NCBI RefSeq assembly: GCF_037113525.1 | Contig: NZ_CP146963.1 | Location: forward strand, 124,001-188,000 | Length of the DNA: 64,000 bases | Direction of reading: 5' to 3' | Origin: Butyrivibrio fibrisolvens | GTDB taxonomy: Bacteria; Bacillota; Clostridia; Lachnospirales; Lachnospiraceae | Part shown: positions 47,692-56,665 of the stretch, in pieces | Position numbering within the stretch: position 1 is the first letter of the stretch | How the letters are laid out: each line of letters opens with the position of its first letter | Program-made: the position numbers and the translations under genes | The notes under the pieces: model-generated | Databases searched by the model: none | Told to the model about the DNA's origin: nothing | What the model saw: only the letters and a program-made list of their open reading frames with translations

Positions 47692-48533
47692 GAAAGAAAA
47701 AGAGTGTAAGATTTAATAATATTTTGGAAGTATCTGTGACGTATCTGATACTTATTGCAGTGTCACTGATATTCTTTTTCCCGATCCTGTGGCTTGTGCT
47801 TGCATCATTTTCAAAGACAGGATCAATATATGACTTTAAGGGCTTTTTCCCATCAGCATATAGTCTTGATACTTTTAAAAAGCTCTTTACTGATACTGCG
47901 ATGTATGATTATCCATCATGGCTTCGTAACAGTTTGTTCGTGTCAGTTTTTTCCTGCCTTATAAGTACGACACTTGTAATACTTACAGCATATGTTATGA
48001 GCAGATTCAGGTTCAAAATGCGTAAGCCTATCATGACCACAACGCTTGTACTTAGCATGTTCCCAAGCTTTATGGGTATGACAGCTGTGTACCTTATAAT
48101 GGTCAACTTTGGACTTATTAATAACCTATGGAGCCTTGTACTTATCTACTCTGCAGGTGCGCCAATGGGATACCTTGTTCAGAAGGGATATTTTGATACT
48201 ATCAGCAATTCCATATATGAAGCTGCCAAGATAGACGGAGCAACCAACCCTGTCATCTTCATTAAAGTAACCCTCCCTCTGTCAAAGCCCATTCTTGTAT
48301 ATACTGCGCTTACATCTTTCGCATGGCCCTGGAGCGATTTTATCCTCCCCAATATGCTCCTTAAAAACAGGGATCTGTGGACAGTAGCAGTAGGACTTAC
48401 ACACATAGGTGAGACTGAATTTTCAAGATTTGCAGCAGGTGCTATCTTCATAGCAGTACCTATCGTTACGTTATATTTTGCATTATCCAACTTCCTTGTG
48501 GCAGGCGTATCAGACGGCGCAGTAAAGGGATAA
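47688..48533 (+). CDS. ABC transporter permease, MalG type
   Basis: Second permease of the importer, six membrane helices, 281 residues. The EAA loop reads EAAKIDGATNPVIFIKVTLP (about 184-203). ATG overlaps the MalF stop codon (ATGA); RBS AAGGAGG lies inside malF. The terminator at 48603-48650 ends the operon. No ATPase gene is present; a shared MsmK-type ATPase elsewhere in the genome is likely. Confidence 0.9.
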   Translation: MRKKKSVRFNNILEVSVTYLILIAVSLIFFFPILWLVLASFSKTGSIYDFKGFFPSAYSLDTFKKLFTDTAMYDYPSWLRNSLFVSVFSCLISTTLVILTAYVMSRFRFKMRKPIMTTTLVLSMFPSFMGMTAVYLIMVNFGLINNLWSLVLIYSAGAPMGYLVQKGYFDTISNSIYEAAKIDGATNPVIFIKVTLPLSKPILVYTALTSFAWPWSDFILPNMLLKNRDLWTVAVGLTHIGETEFSRFAAGAIFIAVPIVTLYFALSNFLVAGVSDGAVKG

Positions 48534-48602
48534 AATATTTATTCACTAAGAAACTTTGAAATATGGCATTCTTGCTATTTTATATAGAGTTAACCTGAAC
48601 GT

Positions 48603-48650
48603 AAGGGGCTGTGAAAAAATGATTTCTCATTTTTTCACAGCCCCTTTTTA
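48603..48650. terminator. Strong hairpin terminator after the maltodextrin operon
   Basis: AAGGGGCTGTGAAAAAATGA pairs with TCATTTTTTCACAGCCCCTT with a short loop, followed by T residues on the plus strand and preceded by A residues, so it may also end minus-strand transcripts. Confidence 0.9.
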
Positions 48651-48672
48651 TAAAGATTATCAGACAGCTGTT

Positions 48673-49539
48673 TTATTTGGAATGATGGAGTTCCTTCATC
48701 TCATACATCCTTTTATCTGCAAGTTCCAAAAGAGATGGTATTGATATGGTTTCTGAATATAAAGCAGATCCATAAGAAACTTTTATGGAAATGTTGTTGC
48801 CGTCAATATTAAGTGGCCCTTCTACGAATCTTGTAATATGCTTGCCAATAGATTCAACATCGGAATCATGACGGATCTGATGGATTATTATAAATTCATC
48901 TCCGCCATATCTGAATACAATGCTGTTGCCTGCGGCAGCCATTGTAAGGCTCTTGGCAACAGATTTAAGTACAATATTGCCATATTCGTGACCATAATTA
49001 TCATTAACGTGTTTAAAATCATCAAGATCTATCATAAACAGTACAAAATCAGCCATCTTGTTTTTGTACTGTTTTTCATATGCTGTGGCGATATTACCAA
49101 ATGCGCGTCTGTTTAAAAGGCCTGTAAGGTCATCAGTCTGGCACAAAGCTGAAAGTCTGTCTCTTTCTGTAACTTCATCCGTGATATCCATAAAGTAGCC
49201 AACAAGACCTACTATCTTGCCGTCAGAAATAATGGGACATTTAGAAGCTTTGATCTTTCTGAGCTTTCCCTTTACTATGCATTCTCCGGGCACATCCAGA
49301 ACGGACTTGCCGTTGTTTAAAACTCTAAGCTCAATCTTTTTAAAAGGTTCAGGGTTGATATGCCAGCCCATATCTTCATCATTCTTGCCTATGATCTCAT
49401 CCACTGAGGACAGACCGTAGTAATCAAGAAACATCTGATTTGCACCCAAAAAACGCCTGTCTTTATCTTTCCAGAAGATTCCGACAGGAATGAGCTTCAT
49501 AATATTATCAAGAAGAATCGAATCAGATATTAAGTCCAT
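48673..49539 (-). CDS. PAS-GGDEF diguanylate cyclase
   Basis: Makes cyclic di-GMP from two GTP. PAS domain about residues 5-120 (LIPVGIFWKDKDRRFLGANQMFLDYYGL), then the cyclase domain with DDLTGLLNRRAF and the active GGDEF in FRYGGDEFIII (about 210-216). The inhibitory RxxD site (upstream about 7 residues) is not evident. ATG 49539 is taken; a longer GTG start at 49602 is possible. It stands alone between sugar operons. Confidence 0.88.
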   Translation of the reverse strand: MDLISDSILLDNIMKLIPVGIFWKDKDRRFLGANQMFLDYYGLSSVDEIIGKNDEDMGWHINPEPFKKIELRVLNNGKSVLDVPGECIVKGKLRKIKASKCPIISDGKIVGLVGYFMDITDEVTERDRLSALCQTDDLTGLLNRRAFGNIATAYEKQYKNKMADFVLFMIDLDDFKHVNDNYGHEYGNIVLKSVAKSLTMAAAGNSIVFRYGGDEFIIIHQIRHDSDVESIGKHITRFVEGPLNIDGNNISIKVSYGSALYSETISIPSLLELADKRMYEMKELHHSK

Positions 49540-49936
49540 GAATTTACCTAAGGATAAGTAAATGATGTGGGTGTCAAAAGAAGTATTTGACACCGATGTC
49601 ACTGCTACAGATTAATTGTAACAGAAATAATCAATATTTTGAATATGAATTTATTGTATTATGTCATTTCTAAAATCTGCTATTGAAAACTTGATGATAT
49701 CAATGTTTTTTGAAAAAGATATGTGTGATAATGATATGCTACCCCCAAGTAGGACATAGAAATACCCACAAGTTATAAGTAATAGAGAAATGAACTGCGT
49801 GTCAATTTTTAATAAAAAAATAACACCATTTGAAAAAAAGAAGCCTAAATAATAAGGTTTCTTTTTTTTATTATGATAAGGAACCAATTGGGAAGTTTGC
49901 AAATAATCGTTTCTTTATGAAAAAGGTAGGAGATGA
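49540..49936. other. 397-base AT-rich intergenic region
   Basis: Between divergent genes. An A-rich/T-rich hairpin, AAAAAGAAgCCTA with AGGtTTCTTTTTTTT (about 49833-49869), lies 68 bases before the GH94 gene and could be an attenuator in its leader. Promoter boxes are unclear. No gene is seen. Confidence 0.4.
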
Positions 49937-52795
49937 ATGAATAAAGTTAAATTCCTTGATAAAAACGGAGCATTTGAGCTTGAGGATGCGGATCTTTGTA
50001 ACAATCTGTATTTTCCGCTTGCAAGCGAACGCGGCCTTAAGAGCTGCGTGACACCCCTTCTGTCCGGTGATTCCAAGATCGATCAGAACCACTTCCTCTT
50101 GGAACCCATGAGCATTGAGAACCTCAATAATAACAGACTTACCAGGAATTTCTGGTGCCTTGTTAATGGGGCGCCATGGTCTGCAAACGGCAGCAGTGCA
50201 TCACAGAATGTAGATAGACTAACTGATGATAGGGAGCCTTGTAAGGTTACTGCCGGATTCATGTGGCACAAAGTAGAAAGAGAAAATAAAAAACTTGGTA
50301 TTAAGTCAGAGATAACTTCATTCGTTCCATACGATCAAAACGTTGAAGTTCATATAGTAAAGCTGTCAAATGCAGGTGATAAGGATATGGACATAACCTT
50401 CATACCGGCTATCCCTGTATATGGAAGAAGTGCTGACAACTTAAGAGACCACAGGCATGTAACATCACTTCTTGGAAGGACATATATCACAGATAAGGGC
50501 ATAATAGATGCGCCAACTCTGTCTTTTGACGAGAGAGGACACAATCTGGCAGACAGCAGATACTTCGTCGAAGGATACGGCATAGGAAGTAAAGAAATTG
50601 CAGAGAATCCTGTTAAGGTCGTACCTGTACTTGATGACTTCATCGGAGACGGAACTCCTGACTGGCCGGAGTATGTTATCAGGAAGTCAGCATCTGGTGA
50701 TGACGATCATCAGTATATAAATGATATTCCACTTGGTGATCGTGATGGTAATAAGACTATATCAGATAAGAAGGACGAGGAAGTGGCAGTCCATAACTTC
50801 CCCGAATGTAAGGATGCAAGCGGCCAGGAGATAATAGGTGCCATAAGTTTTGAAAAGACGCACCTAAAGCCCGGTGAAGATAAGACTTACATAGTATATG
50901 CAGGTATTTGCAAAGAAGATGATGAGTTTAGAAAAATCAAAGAAGATCTGGCTACGCCTTCCAAAGTATATGAAAGCCTTGAAAGAACCAGAAGCTACTG
51001 GATCAGTAAGGTCAATATCAAGATAACAACAGGTGATGCATATTTCGACGGCTTCATGAGATGGGTAGCTTTTCAGCCGGAACTTAGAAGGATATTCGGA
51101 TGTTCTTTCCTTCCTCACCATGACTACGGCAAAGGTGGCAGAGGCTGGCGAGATCTATGGCAAGACTGCCTTGCACTCCTTCTTATGGACCCTTCAGGAG
51201 TAAGGCAGATGCTGCTTGGTAACTATCAGGGAGTCAGAATCGATGGCACCAATGCAACGATCATAGGAGATGGCCCTGGCGAGTTCAAAGCTGACAGAAA
51301 CTCAATCACAAGAGTATGGATGGATCACGGCGTATGGCCATTTATAACAACAAGACTCTATATAGACCAGACAGGAGATATAGAGTTCTTAAACGAGAAG
51401 TGCGGATACTTTTGTGACAAGCAGATCTTTAGAGGACGTAAAGTAAATCCTGGGCTAATAAGAGATGACAACTCACTTAGACAGGCAAATGGAGACAAGT
51501 ATACAGGCAGCGTCTTAGAGCACATACTCCTTCAAAATCTCTCCTCTTTCTGGGAAGTTGGCGAGCACAATATCATAAAGATACGAGATGCAGACTGGAA
51601 TGATGCTCTGGATATGGCAGGCGATAGAGGCGAAAGCGTAGCATTTGCAAATGCCTATGCAGGAAACCTTATACACCTTGCAGATATGCTGGAATCAGGT
51701 AAGTTCCCAGATGACAAGGTATACGTATTTGAAGAACTTGGAGACCTTCTTATAGATGATGAGACTATCTATGAAGATATCAAAAGTAAAGAAAATATAC
51801 TGGAAGGATTCCTGTCAAAAGTATCCGGAGATATCACAGGTAATACTATCGGTATAGATATAAAGAGCCTGTCATCAAACCTTCGTCATAAAGGAATGTG
51901 GATCATAAACCACATAAGACATAATGAGTGGATAGAAGATCATACAGAACCTAATACTGCAAATCCTGATGATAAGAAACAGTGTGATCACAATGAAGAG
52001 AAACTTGGCTGGTACAACAGCTATTATGACAACAGCGGCAGAGCACTGGATCTCTCGGTTCCCGGACATAAGAACATGATGCTCACAGGCCAGGTCTTCT
52101 CCATCATGAACGGCACAGCAACAGATGACCAGATAGAGAAGATATGTAAGAGCGCAGATAAGCTCCTTTTTGACAAGGACGCAGGCGGATATAGACTCAA
52201 TACAGACTTTGGTATTGTCAAGACTGACATGGGACGCATGTTCGGATTTGCCTTCGGAGAAAAAGAAAACGGAGCAGTCTTTAGCCACATGGCAGTCATG
52301 TACGCAAGCGCCCTGTATCAAAGAGGCTATGCAAGGCAGGGATATAAATCACTTAAAGCCCTATATGAACTTAGCTCAGACTATGACACCTCGAAGATCT
52401 ATCCCGGAATCCCCGAATATTTCGGACGACATGGAAAAGGACTCTACGGATACCTCACAGGAGCTGCCAGCTGGTACCTCATGACAGCAACCATGAATAT
52501 GTTCGGAATAAAAGGAGAGTACGGCAACCTAGTAATAGAACCAGGCCTCTTACAAGAACAGTTCGATCAAAACGGAAGATGCCAGATAGAACTGGAATAC
52601 GCCTTCCGCCCCTTAAGAATAGAAATCATAAACCCCGCCCACCTAGACCACGGCCAGTACCACATCAAAGAATGCAAAGTTGCCGGCAAAAACGTCAAAC
52701 TTGAAAATGGCGCAGTTAAAGCGGTTATAGGCAAGAACGTTATAGACGCATTAGATCTAAACGTAAGAAACACAATAGAAGTAGTACTAGGATAA
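49937..52795 (+). CDS. GH94 oligosaccharide phosphorylase, specificity unknown
   Basis: Inverting phosphorylase that splits a beta-glucoside with phosphate to give alpha-glucose 1-phosphate. N-terminal beta-sandwich domain (about 1-300), then linker and (alpha/alpha)6 barrel. The motifs GRGWRDLWQD (Asp 406 and 410) and ADWNDALDMAG are conserved. The 952 residues fall between cellobiose (about 800) and sophorooligosaccharide (about 1080) phosphorylases. No signal peptide. RBS GGAG before ATG 49937. Its 3' end initiates a 36-base tandem repeat. Confidence 0.85.
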   Translation: MNKVKFLDKNGAFELEDADLCNNLYFPLASERGLKSCVTPLLSGDSKIDQNHFLLEPMSIENLNNNRLTRNFWCLVNGAPWSANGSSASQNVDRLTDDREPCKVTAGFMWHKVERENKKLGIKSEITSFVPYDQNVEVHIVKLSNAGDKDMDITFIPAIPVYGRSADNLRDHRHVTSLLGRTYITDKGIIDAPTLSFDERGHNLADSRYFVEGYGIGSKEIAENPVKVVPVLDDFIGDGTPDWPEYVIRKSASGDDDHQYINDIPLGDRDGNKTISDKKDEEVAVHNFPECKDASGQEIIGAISFEKTHLKPGEDKTYIVYAGICKEDDEFRKIKEDLATPSKVYESLERTRSYWISKVNIKITTGDAYFDGFMRWVAFQPELRRIFGCSFLPHHDYGKGGRGWRDLWQDCLALLLMDPSGVRQMLLGNYQGVRIDGTNATIIGDGPGEFKADRNSITRVWMDHGVWPFITTRLYIDQTGDIEFLNEKCGYFCDKQIFRGRKVNPGLIRDDNSLRQANGDKYTGSVLEHILLQNLSSFWEVGEHNIIKIRDADWNDALDMAGDRGESVAFANAYAGNLIHLADMLESGKFPDDKVYVFEELGDLLIDDETIYEDIKSKENILEGFLSKVSGDITGNTIGIDIKSLSSNLRHKGMWIINHIRHNEWIEDHTEPNTANPDDKKQCDHNEEKLGWYNSYYDNSGRALDLSVPGHKNMMLTGQVFSIMNGTATDDQIEKICKSADKLLFDKDAGGYRLNTDFGIVKTDMGRMFGFAFGEKENGAVFSHMAVMYASALYQRGYARQGYKSLKALYELSSDYDTSKIYPGIPEYFGRHGKGLYGYLTGAASWYLMTATMNMFGIKGEYGNLVIEPGLLQEQFDQNGRCQIELEYAFRPLRIEIINPAHLDHGQYHIKECKVAGKNVKLENGAVKAVIGKNVIDALDLNVRNTIEVVLG

Positions 52796-53040
52796 AGAAC
52801 CAAAGCACAAATAGAAGTAGTACTAAGATAAAAAACCAAAGCACAAATAAAAGTAGCACTAGGATAAATAACCAAATCGCAAATAGAAGTAGCACTAAAA
52901 TAAAGAACCAAATCGCAACTAAAAGTAGTACTAAGATAAAGAGCCAAAGCACAAATAAAAGTAGTGCTCGGATAAAAAACAAAAGCCCAAATCGAAGTAG
53001 CGCTTAGATAAAGAACTAAAGCGCTAATAAAAATAATACA
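52778..53040 (+). repeat. 36-bp tandem repeat starting in the 3' end of the GH94 gene
   Basis: Seven full units begin at 52778, 52814, 52850, 52886, 52922, 52958 and 52994; a partial eighth follows. Each has GAAGTAGTACTAGGATAAAG then AACCAAAGCACAAATA, with changes. Unit 1 contains the last codons and the stop codon of the gene, and later units keep a TAA at about the same place. On the minus strand the units would encode 12-residue repeats, taken to be chance. Confidence 0.85.
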
Positions 53041-53048
53041 GTTGAATT

Positions 53049-53215
53049 TTTCTATACCTAGCAAGGCTGGGGCCTTAAATGGTCCATTTGGGCTGCCTTG
53101 AAAAACGTCGGCACTTAGGGGGCGTACTTTGCCCCCTTAGTACCGTTACGTTTTTCACGGAGCGAAAGCGTCAGCCAAAATGGACCATTTAAGGCCCCAG
53201 CCTTGCGTATAGAAA
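53049..53215. repeat. Very long inverted repeat before the second GH94 gene
   Basis: Outer TCTATAC-type arms and CAAGGCTGGGGCCTTAAATGG with its complement pair; GGTCCATTT and AAATGGACC continue; the inner part pairs GAAAAACGT with ACGTTTTTC and GGGGGC with GCCCCC. The stem spans about 70 pairs with small bulges. It ends about 22 bases before the ribosome binding site of the next gene's start at 53237. Confidence 0.85.
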
Positions 53216-53236
53216 CGACAACATACAGGAGGAATC

Positions 53237-56200
53237 ATGGAGAATTTTGTTATAGATAGTTATGGAAAGAAAACGACTTTTGCGAGCTTCCTTCCCGGAA
53301 TCGCCGGCATAAAAGGCATCCCAATCTGGTGCTACTACGTCAACAGAGGCCAGGGAGTCGTAAGCTTTGGAGTAGACAACAAAGACCACGCCATCATGGA
53401 GTTCTACCCGGCACACACAGCTTATCAGAATGTTAAGAGAACAGGCTTTAGAACATTCATAAAATCAGGCGATAAGTTTGCAGAAAGCTTTGCAGATGAA
53501 GACCATGCTCACAAGATGCTAGTTGGAGCCAACACCCTGTCTATAGAAGAAGATAATGTTGATACAGGCCTTAGGACCAAAGTTACCTACTTCGTCCTTC
53601 CGGAAGAAAAGATAGGAGGCCTTGTCAGAAAGGTATGTATAGAGAATATCTCAGATGAAGATAAAGAAATCGAGATCATAGACGGTATGCCCGCCCTTAT
53701 CCCTTACGGAGTATCACTTGACTCTATGAAGAACATGGCGCAGCTCTCCAAAGCCTGGATGCAGGTGGAAGAGCCTTTTGAGAATGTATCCTACTATAGA
53801 GTCAGAGCCAGCATGGAAGATACAGCAAGTGTCACAACTGTTGCAGGTGGCAACTTCTCTCTAGCAATAGATGAAAAAGGCGAGTTCTTAAAGCCTGTTA
53901 TAGACCCTGACGCAGTCTTTGGCTATGACAACAGCCTTTCAAAGCCTGTTAACTTTATAGAAGGTGGCCTTGGCGGCGTACTTGATACTAAGCAGAGTAG
54001 ATCCAATCTTATACCTTCAAGCTTTTTTGCCAAGAAAGATAGACTATCAAAGGGCGAAAGTACCTGCATCTATGAACTTATAGGTCAGGTAGAAGATGTG
54101 TCTGTACTAAAGAGATTCTTATCAGGGGAAGATGGATCTGGTAAAAAGAGCGTAACTGAAAAAAGTGTATCTGAAAAAAGCACATCTGAAAAAAGTGCAC
54201 CTTCGGCTAATACTTTTACAAAACTTACGCCCAAGTTTTTTGAGAAAAAGCTTGAACGTGCCATAGAACTTACTGATGATCTTACAGATATAGTTTCAAC
54301 TAAGACCGGAGACAAGAATTTTGATGAGTATACCAGATATACCTTTATGGACAATGTTCTTAGAGGCGGTCTTCCTATAAAGATCGATGATAACAAGGTA
54401 TTCTATGTATATTCAAGAAAGCACGGAGATCTTGAAAGAGAATATAACTATTTTGCCATGTCACCGGAGTTCTATTCTCAGGGCAACGGTAACTTCAGGG
54501 ATGTCAATCAGAACCGCAGGATGGACAGCTTCTTTGCTCCATATACAGACAGAGCCGGTATCAAGATGTTCTACTCTCTGATACAGACAGATGGTTACAA
54601 TCCTCTTAGTATAGAGAAGATTACTTATAGTATAGATAGAGTTGTTTTAGAAGATATACTATCCGGATATATCTCCAAGATAGAAGAAGGCCATGTAGAG
54701 CGTAAGAGCGCACATCTTGAAGACTATTATGATGGTGACAATTTTGATAAAGAGAAGTTTAGAAATACTATATATGATGTAGTTAAGGACAAGCACTTCA
54801 CACCGGGACATCTTGCTCTTGTATGTGACGGTGATGTTTTTGACAAGATCATGGATAGCAGCACAGCGGATGTTAATGCTTCATTTGGTGAGGGATACTG
54901 GTCAGATCACTGGACTTACAACCTTGACCTTGTAGAAGAGTACCTCTCACTATACCCTGAGAAGAGGCAGGAGCTTCTTTTTGAGAAGGATTATACCTAT
55001 TTTGCCGCTCAGAAGAAAATAAATAAAAGATCCAAACGCTATGAAGAGACAGAAGGCGGTATCAGACAGTATTATGCACTTGATACAGATGCTGTAAGAC
55101 AGGATACCGGCAAGGAGCTTAGAACCAAAGACGGCCATATCTATAAAGGAACTCTTCTTGAGAAGCTGATCCTTTTGTGTACTACCAAATTCGCAGCTCT
55201 TGATCCTGCGCAGATGGGAGTTGAGATGGAAGGCGGTAAGCCGGGCTGGTATGATGCACTCAATGGTCTTCCGGGACTTTTGGGATCGTCCATGGCAGAA
55301 AGCTACGAACTTGAAAGAACTCTTGCATGGACTATTGATGCACTTTCTTCTTATGAGGGAGATGTTGCTATCTTCAAAGAGCTCTGGGAGTTTATGAGTG
55401 ATATTTATCACATTACTGAGAATGTAGAAGATTGTAACATATACTGGAATCTTGTTAATGACAGGAAAGAGAAATACTGGGACGATGTCTTTGAAAGAAT
55501 CGATGGTAGTGTAAGCACAGTCCCTGCTGCAGAAGCACTTGCAGTTCTTACAAGATTTAAAGAGATAGTCGATGAGGGAATTAAGAAGGCCATAAAACTT
55601 GGAAATGGTATATGTCCTACATATTTCTATTATGATGTGACCTACTATACCAAGGATGATGATGGCATACATCCTGTATCCTTTAAGGTCAACATGGTGC
55701 CTCTTTTCTTGGAAGGTCCTGTGAGATATCTTAAGACAGCTATAGATCTTGACAAGAAGAGAGCACTTTATGACAGGATCAAAGAAAGTGACCTGTATGA
55801 TGACAAGCTCAAGATGTATAAAATAAATGCACCTCTATCAAGTGCTTCATACGAACTTGGCAGGTGCAGATGCTTTACTCCGGGATGGCTTGAAAACGAG
55901 TCTATATGGCTTCATATGGAGTACAAGTACCTTCTTGAACTTGTAAGATCAGGTCTATACAAAGAGTATATAGACGATCTTCGCACAGCCCTTGTTCCAT
56001 TTATGGATCCTTCAGTATATGGAAGAAGTATATATGAGAACTCTTCATTTATCGCAAGTAGCGCAGGTCCTGATGACAAGATCCATGGCAAGGGCTTTGT
56101 GGCAAGACTTAGCGGATCTACCATAGAATTCATGAGTATGTGGAAGATTATGATGTTTGGAAATGAGCCTTTTATGCTTGAATCAGGTGAACTTGTATTT

Positions 56201-56470
56201 GCGCCAAGTCCGGTTATTCCAAAGTATCTGATCCTAAAGTCAGAAGATGGCGACAAAGTGATAAGTGCCAGATTCATGGGACATACTGATATTGTATATC
56301 ATCTTGGAGAAAGAAAAGATTATATCCCGGGTGAATACAAGATCACTAAGATGGTGGCAACAGATGCACAAGGCCAAGAGGAAGAGATCACAGGCCAGGT
56401 CATGAAGTCAGATGCAGCTATAGCCCTTAGAAGCGGTGCTTATAAAAAAGTAGACATATATCTTGACTGA
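53237..56470 (+). CDS. GH94 phosphorylase resembling 1,2-beta-oligoglucan phosphorylase
   Basis: At 1,077 residues it matches the sophorooligosaccharide phosphorylases (SOGP, about 1,080) more than other GH94 enzymes. The region LPGIAGIKGIPIWCYYVNRGQG opens an N-terminal beta-sandwich and the catalytic segment is NFRDVNQNRRMD (Asp 422). Both are SOGP-like by memory of the family, not by a search. A Ser/Glu/Lys repeat (SVTEKSVSEKSTSEKS-type, about residue 310-330) is a linker. AGGAGG precedes ATG 53237. No signal peptide; it would use sugars brought by the following importer. Confidence 0.78.
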   Translation: MENFVIDSYGKKTTFASFLPGIAGIKGIPIWCYYVNRGQGVVSFGVDNKDHAIMEFYPAHTAYQNVKRTGFRTFIKSGDKFAESFADEDHAHKMLVGANTLSIEEDNVDTGLRTKVTYFVLPEEKIGGLVRKVCIENISDEDKEIEIIDGMPALIPYGVSLDSMKNMAQLSKAWMQVEEPFENVSYYRVRASMEDTASVTTVAGGNFSLAIDEKGEFLKPVIDPDAVFGYDNSLSKPVNFIEGGLGGVLDTKQSRSNLIPSSFFAKKDRLSKGESTCIYELIGQVEDVSVLKRFLSGEDGSGKKSVTEKSVSEKSTSEKSAPSANTFTKLTPKFFEKKLERAIELTDDLTDIVSTKTGDKNFDEYTRYTFMDNVLRGGLPIKIDDNKVFYVYSRKHGDLEREYNYFAMSPEFYSQGNGNFRDVNQNRRMDSFFAPYTDRAGIKMFYSLIQTDGYNPLSIEKITYSIDRVVLEDILSGYISKIEEGHVERKSAHLEDYYDGDNFDKEKFRNTIYDVVKDKHFTPGHLALVCDGDVFDKIMDSSTADVNASFGEGYWSDHWTYNLDLVEEYLSLYPEKRQELLFEKDYTYFAAQKKINKRSKRYEETEGGIRQYYALDTDAVRQDTGKELRTKDGHIYKGTLLEKLILLCTTKFAALDPAQMGVEMEGGKPGWYDALNGLPGLLGSSMAESYELERTLAWTIDALSSYEGDVAIFKELWEFMSDIYHITENVEDCNIYWNLVNDRKEKYWDDVFERIDGSVSTVPAAEALAVLTRFKEIVDEGIKKAIKLGNGICPTYFYYDVTYYTKDDDGIHPVSFKVNMVPLFLEGPVRYLKTAIDLDKKRALYDRIKESDLYDDKLKMYKINAPLSSASYELGRCRCFTPGWLENESIWLHMEYKYLLELVRSGLYKEYIDDLRTALVPFMDPSVYGRSIYENSSFIASSAGPDDKIHGKGFVARLSGSTIEFMSMWKIMMFGNEPFMLESGELVFAPSPVIPKYLILKSEDGDKVISARFMGHTDIVYHLGERKDYIPGEYKITKMVATDAQGQEEEITGQVMKSDAAIALRSGAYKKVDIYLD

Positions 56471-56665
56471 TATATGAAAACGATAAATGAAAACATTATA
56501 TGGCTATTTTGACTAAAAGATTTTGATCAATATTAATTTTTGCCAACATCCTGCTATATAAAAAAACGACACCATTTTAAAATTTGGATAATTTTTTGAC
56601 ACCTATAACCCTCCTATAATCAAAGCATAAACACAAAACGTGCTTTAACAAGGAGGGTTATTTTT

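Noticed and set aside
52778..53040. Possible CRISPR array (36-bp repeats)
   Set aside because: Units are directly adjacent with no spacers and no cas genes lie nearby.
52567..53064. Minus-strand 165-residue frame with 12-residue repeats
   Set aside because: It arises from the 36-bp tandem repeat and the 3' end of the GH94 gene; no start signal. Treated as chance.
56590..56625. TTGACA and TATAAT before the 56.7-kb binding protein as a promoter
   Set aside because: The boxes are only 13 bases apart, so a standard sigma-A promoter is doubtful, though a promoter in the gap is likely.
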